A DNA stretch of 56,230 bases. Origin: a virus. Below are positions 53,308 to 56,230 of the stretch, piece by piece. Under the pieces are notes generated by a model. That model was not told the origin of the DNA and searched no databases. It saw nothing but the letters and a program-made list of their open reading frames with translations. Both the position numbers and the translations under genes were made by a program. The DNA is taken from positions 1 to 56,230 of the IMG/VR virus record IMGVR_UViG_3300002138_000066; one strand, given 5' to 3'. Position 1 is the first letter of the stretch. Each line of letters starts with the position of its first letter.

Positions 53308-54369
53308 ATGAAAATTAGAGAATTGCTTGTTGAAGGCGGGTGGACAACTGGGGATAATCCAGGAATTAAAGCCAAGATTGTTAAACAGGGCATTGTCGCC
53401 GTTACTAATTTTTTAAAAGATTTTAACCCTTGGTTAAAACAACAAGGGCAAGGCCCAATTAAACCAGGGCATCCCACGGGATCTGCGGCGTATCATGAAT
53501 TAGATGATCCGGAAAATACTATCTATGGAGATATGGATTTCCAAGTAATAATCCCAGATTTACCAGAATACGACAACTTAACCAGCGGACAAGTCCAAGG
53601 TCGTTGGGGTGCATTAATATCTAAATTTATACAAGGTTCAAATCTAGCTTATATTGACAAAGCAGAAAGCAAAGGTAGCCAACCTATGTTTATATTACCA
53701 GATGGTAGTAAAGTTCAAGTCGATATAATGCCACATCCTGAAAAAACTGCAGAATGGGGTCGATATCGCGCTACAGGAGAACACGGATTAAAGGGCTTAT
53801 TAAACGGTAATATATTTGCTACGATGAGTGAATTAATTCCTGTTAATTTACAGCATAAGGGTATTCAGTATAAATCTGTTGACGGTAAAAAAGCTAATTA
53901 TGGCAAGACTCTTAAAGGTTACGACTTACATACAGTTGGTACTGATATTAAGAGATGGATATTAGATATATTCATGCACGAAGCAGAAGTCTTAGGTATC
54001 CCCTCCCCAAAGATTGATCCATTGCTATCGTCAAACCCGGGTGTGGATACTATGAATGTTAATGTAGAAAGATTAGTAAATGGTGTTAAGGGTTTTGCTC
54101 GTAGTTGTGAATTAAATGGCATGTTTGGCAAAGGCGATCTAGAAAGATTCAGCTCTGCTGATGATTTTATCAATCAATTTATCAATCATTATGTAAAAAA
54201 ATCACAACATGCTATTTCAGCGCCCAAGCGTGACAAAGCCTCTACAGATGCAAGTCAAGCCCGTGCGGTTAAAGATAGAGATGCTTTGAGCAAGGGGTTG
54301 GCTTATGTGCAGAAATTATTTGCCGGAGAAATTTCCGGCAAGCGTTATAGAGATTATAACGGTCAATAA
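53308..54369 (+). CDS. Nucleotidyltransferase-fold protein with internal-head-protein-like leader
   Basis: 353 residues from the ATG at 53308 (an in-frame TTG lies inside the promoter box). Pol-beta superfamily pattern: G58-S59, D75-M-D77 in YGDMDFQV, and third acid D139 in SKVQVDIM. The first ten residues, MKIRELLVEG, look like the capsid-targeting leaders of T4 internal proteins (MKTYQEFIAE), where the prohead protease cuts after an L/I-x-E; here L-V-E fits. A late-type box stands in front and a strong terminator follows. It may be packaged and injected, acting on a host molecule. The target is unknown. Confidence 0.75.
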   Translation: MKIRELLVEGGWTTGDNPGIKAKIVKQGIVAVTNFLKDFNPWLKQQGQGPIKPGHPTGSAAYHELDDPENTIYGDMDFQVIIPDLPEYDNLTSGQVQGRWGALISKFIQGSNLAYIDKAESKGSQPMFILPDGSKVQVDIMPHPEKTAEWGRYRATGEHGLKGLLNGNIFATMSELIPVNLQHKGIQYKSVDGKKANYGKTLKGYDLHTVGTDIKRWILDIFMHEAEVLGIPSPKIDPLLSSNPGVDTMNVNVERLVNGVKGFARSCELNGMFGKGDLERFSSADDFINQFINHYVKKSQHAISAPKRDKASTDASQARAVKDRDALSKGLAYVQKLFAGEISGKRYRDYNGQ

Positions 54370-54392
54370 AAAACCCGCCGGAAGCGGGTTTT
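54370..54392 (+). terminator. Bidirectional rho-independent terminator
   Basis: Perfect 9-bp stem AAAACCCGC, loop CGGAA, GCGGGTTTT starting at the base after the stop codon; T runs flank both sides, so it can end the plus-strand nucleotidyltransferase message and the minus-strand HTH message. Confidence 0.9.
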
Positions 54393-54414
54393 GTGTTAAA
54401 ATCTCTATTAAAAA

Positions 54415-54687
54415 TTAAAGAGAAATGCCCATAGCACGAGCTTTATATCCCAACGCTACGATTTCGCGAGTTGGACGATCTAAACGATATTCAGTAACCT
54501 GAACACCATTACCGGCTTTATGACTATTAGCATAGATAGCATGACCGTTGTGACGCAAGCGACTTGCCTCGGCAGCGATGTTCTTGATATCAAACCGCTT
54601 TGTGGCTTGTGCTTGAGTAACGACATCACCTTGTTTGAAAGCTTCGAGTAACTTGTAAGTCTTGGTTGCTTTGCTGAGTTGTTTCAT
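54415..54687 (-). CDS. Helix-turn-helix DNA-binding protein (90 aa)
   Basis: Winged-helix look: TYKLLEAFKQGDVVTQAQATKRFDIKNIAAEASRLRHNGHAIY, then a beta hairpin ending in VTEYRLDRPTREIVALGYKA. Similar small HTH proteins are frequent in T4-like aquatic phages, where they may regulate transcription. Strong AAAGGAAAT ribosome site, its own promoter upstream and a terminator behind it, so it forms a single-gene unit. Confidence 0.78.
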   Translation of the reverse strand: MKQLSKATKTYKLLEAFKQGDVVTQAQATKRFDIKNIAAEASRLRHNGHAIYANSHKAGNGVQVTEYRLDRPTREIVALGYKARAMGISL

Positions 54688-54729
54688 TATATTTCCTTTT
54701 TGTTAGACTGTAATTAAACAGTTAGAACA

Positions 54730-54759
54730 AGTATACGATACACATACACTGTATTGCAA
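54730..54759 (-). promoter_or_regulatory. Sigma70-type promoter for the HTH gene
   Basis: TTGCAA, 18-nt spacer, TATACT on the minus strand, 43 nt before the ATG. Confidence 0.65.
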
Positions 54760-54777
54760 CCTATTTGGCAAAATTAA

Positions 54778-55047
54778 TTATTCGGGACGCCGAGTTGCAT
54801 GACCAGAAATATCAACAATGGTTTCTAAATCGTCAAATTCACGGAATACTTGATCCCATGCATCTTTTTGTGCAATGCGAATTGCTTTTTTGATTACAGA
54901 CGGTTTTACCTCTAGTTCTTCTGCTACTGCTTTAATAGTATCGCTCAGACCTTCTTGTAAGGTATTGATTTCTTCCATTACCGTTACACCCTCTGAAATG
55001 ATCTGTTTAATCTTGGCCCGTTCGGGCTCTCCAAATGCTTTACCCAT
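54778..55047 (-). CDS. DsbA-like late transcription accessory protein
   Basis: 89 residues, the same length as T4 DsbA. Helical with INTLQEGLSDTIKAVAEELEVKPSVIKKAIRIAQKDAWDQVF, the form of a small HTH-like double-strand DNA-binding protein. T4 DsbA binds late promoter DNA and supports gp55/gp33 transcription. The match is by length and pattern only. An AAGGAG site and a consensus promoter lie upstream. Confidence 0.5.
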   Translation of the reverse strand: MGKAFGEPERAKIKQIISEGVTVMEEINTLQEGLSDTIKAVAEELEVKPSVIKKAIRIAQKDAWDQVFREFDDLETIVDISGHATRRPE

Positions 55048-55069
55048 AGTAAATCTCCTTGTGTTCTAT

Positions 55070-55098
55070 AGTATATAGTATTGCGCGACCAATGTCAA
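55070..55098 (-). promoter_or_regulatory. Sigma70 promoter for the DsbA-like gene
   Basis: Perfect TTGACA, 17-nt spacer, TATACT on the minus strand. The -35 overlaps the last codons of the deaminase gene. Confidence 0.88.
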
Positions 55099-55592
55099 CT
55101 ATTTTTTAAAAAAGTATCTGCAAGTTTTTTGCAGAACCGTTGTATGTCGGAATTGTTAGTTTCTTCGATGGTATATTTGTTATGCTCATCGGTTTGGGTT
55201 GGATCTGTATAACCACAATATACTTTTCGTACATCGGAGTCGTTGACAAGATCGGTGCAGCTTTCACCGTATCGTTCGTCCATATCGTCCTCATTGCAAG
55301 GACTTAGGGTCGATAGTATGATACTGCCTTCTGGAATTGTTCCATAGTGCTTTTCATATCTATCCATTGCTACTCGTTCAGCGTGGCGTCTAGTTTCATC
55401 TTCGGCCGCCTCGTTCACTCCGAAGACTTTGCGGTTTTTGGGGTCTAAGACACAGGCCGCAACCATTCCATATTTTATTGGATCATCTTGTTGACCTTTT
55501 ATTACACGGTGGCAGAGTTCGAGAAGGATTCTATCCAGCTTGGAACGATTACGGATTTCATAATCTCTGTTCTCAAACTCATAGAGCTTCAT
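55095..55592 (-). CDS. Cytidine/deoxycytidylate deaminase-like protein
   Basis: 165 residues. Zinc site of the CDA superfamily: H70-A71-E72 in RRHAERVAMDRY and P98-C99 in LSPCNEDD, with the second cysteine probably C112 (YGESC). The gap between cysteines, 12 residues, is much longer than the usual PCxxC and recalls RibD or toxin-type deaminases. A nucleotide role (dCMP to dUMP feeding ThyA) is plausible but the odd spacing leaves the substrate open. Overlaps the upstream gene by ATGA. Confidence 0.75.
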   Translation of the reverse strand: MKLYEFENRDYEIRNRSKLDRILLELCHRVIKGQQDDPIKYGMVAACVLDPKNRKVFGVNEAAEDETRRHAERVAMDRYEKHYGTIPEGSIILSTLSPCNEDDMDERYGESCTDLVNDSDVRKVYCGYTDPTQTDEHNKYTIEETNNSDIQRFCKKLADTFLKNS

Positions 55593-56224
55593 TTTTTCTT
55601 ACTGGGATTCTTTGCGGCATAGCTAGCAGCCACTGCCATTTGTGCTTTCTTTGCAGGAGTTTTGTTTTTGAATTGATGATATTTGTTTGGATTGGCTTTT
55701 TGGAAATCTTTAACCCATACATCAGCCGGAGCATTAGCAGGAATCTTTTCTGCAAGTTTACCTGCTAGTTCCATCATGTATTCATCTTCACTTACTCGAG
55801 CTAGACCCTTTTCTCGACGAGCAATCATATTTTTTGCTATGTCTCTATATTCGCCACTCTTAGCGTGTGGCTTTAGGTCTTTGACTTGTTGTGTTGCTTT
55901 TTCTTTATAGCTAGATTTGGTAGTATCGCTGATTTCCGCCACACCTTGCTCACCGATGTTAGGATCAATCCCTCTAGAACCTCTTCCACCCTTTTTACGT
56001 ATAGCGGCAAGTTCATCTAATCCATGTTTAATTTGTTCAACATTCATTGCTAGTTCACCAAATTGGCGAGCAATACTTTCCCAACCAATGGCACTACCAT
56101 TTTCAGCTCGTTTTGCTAACTCTTTAAATTGTGCGGCAGCTCTGGCCATACGGTATTGTAGTTTGGCAGGATTGGCACCTTGATGATTGTGGATCATGGG
56201 GTTCATCGGTTCTGCTGGATCCAT
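55589..56224 (-). CDS. Hypothetical protein (211 aa), start near right edge
   Basis: The ATG is at 56224, six bases from the edge; the visible upstream codons stay open, so the gene could begin outside the window. Helical N-terminal half (LQYRMARAAAQFKELAKRA, then ARQFGELAMNVEQIKHGLDELA), a linker with GEQGVAEI, and a C-terminal domain (DEYMMELAGKLAEKIP, then VWVKDFQKANPNKYHQFKNKTPAKKAQMAVAASYA). The last block is common in large aquatic phage proteins without known role. Basic Lys-rich tail. Confidence 0.65.
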   Translation of the reverse strand: MDPAEPMNPMIHNHQGANPAKLQYRMARAAAQFKELAKRAENGSAIGWESIARQFGELAMNVEQIKHGLDELAAIRKKGGRGSRGIDPNIGEQGVAEISDTTKSSYKEKATQQVKDLKPHAKSGEYRDIAKNMIARREKGLARVSEDEYMMELAGKLAEKIPANAPADVWVKDFQKANPNKYHQFKNKTPAKKAQMAVAASYAAKNPSKKK

Positions 56225-56230
56225 TTCAAT

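Noticed and set aside
1-56230. CRISPR arrays, insertion sequences, integrase, attachment sites or tRNA genes
   Set aside because: No repeated spacer pattern, transposase motif or cloverleaf was found; gaps apart from 147-555 are too short for most of these.

Overview
The window is a piece of a T4-superfamily (myovirus) phage genome. It is AT-rich and densely coded, with ATGA or TAATG overlaps between many neighbouring genes. Two things fix the assignment. One is the set of T4-like core genes: gp46, gp47, gp55, gp53, gp5, gp25, gp6, DNA polymerase gp43, a gp45-like clamp, an RNase H/FEN exonuclease and a DsbA-like protein. The other is the strict split between a plus-strand virion block and minus-strand metabolism and replication blocks. 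The small conserved genes resemble, from memory, those of T4-like cyanophages and related aquatic phages, but no photosynthesis gene is present. The host is not identifiable from the sequence; the E. coli-like sigma70 promoters fit a proteobacterial or similar host.

Layout. Positions 1-5201 (minus): a partial gene, a stretch of about 350 nt without a gene that is rich in hairpins and may be a structured RNA, a GIY-YIG endonuclease, two small genes, the gp46/gp47 recombination nuclease and a gp55-type late sigma factor, all behind a sigma70 promoter at 5224-5251. Positions 5307-31023 (plus): the baseplate and tail-fibre block (tube-cap-like protein, gp53, a 1196-residue hub protein, gp5 with a terminal GH19-like lysozyme, gp25, gp6, a 4040-residue protein with FG-GAP repeats, and three fibre or baseplate proteins). 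Positions 31020-41687 (minus): thyA, folA, small genes, a HExxH/VWA protein and its MoxR ATPase, the FEN exonuclease, queE, two homing endonucleases, a 24-codon remnant of a second queE, and a MazG-like gene. Positions 41751-42713 (plus): a lone radical SAM gene. Positions 42706-53250 (minus): phosphoribosyltransferase, cupin, glycosyltransferase, small genes, a DpdA-like transglycosylase, sliding clamp, DNA polymerase and a membrane protein. Positions 53308-54369 (plus): a nucleotidyltransferase-fold gene with a late-type promoter and a leader like those of T4 internal head proteins. Positions 54415-56224 (minus): an HTH protein, a DsbA-like protein, a deaminase and an unknown protein.

How it works together. 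Ten good sigma70 promoters, mostly TTGACN or TTGNNN with a 17-nt spacer and TATACT or TATAAT, all drive the minus strand (early or middle genes). T4-late-like NATAAATA boxes lie in front of several plus-strand virion genes and two minus-strand sites. gp55, the clamp and the DsbA-like protein would form the late transcription machinery for those boxes. QueE and DpdA point to 7-deazaguanine modification of phage DNA; ThyA, DHFR, MazG, the deaminase and the phosphoribosyltransferase adjust nucleotide pools.

Limits. All family calls come from reading motifs and remembered family features; no database search was possible. There are no recognisable tRNAs, CRISPR arrays, IS elements or integrases. 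The only stretch above 300 bases without a gene is about 147-555.
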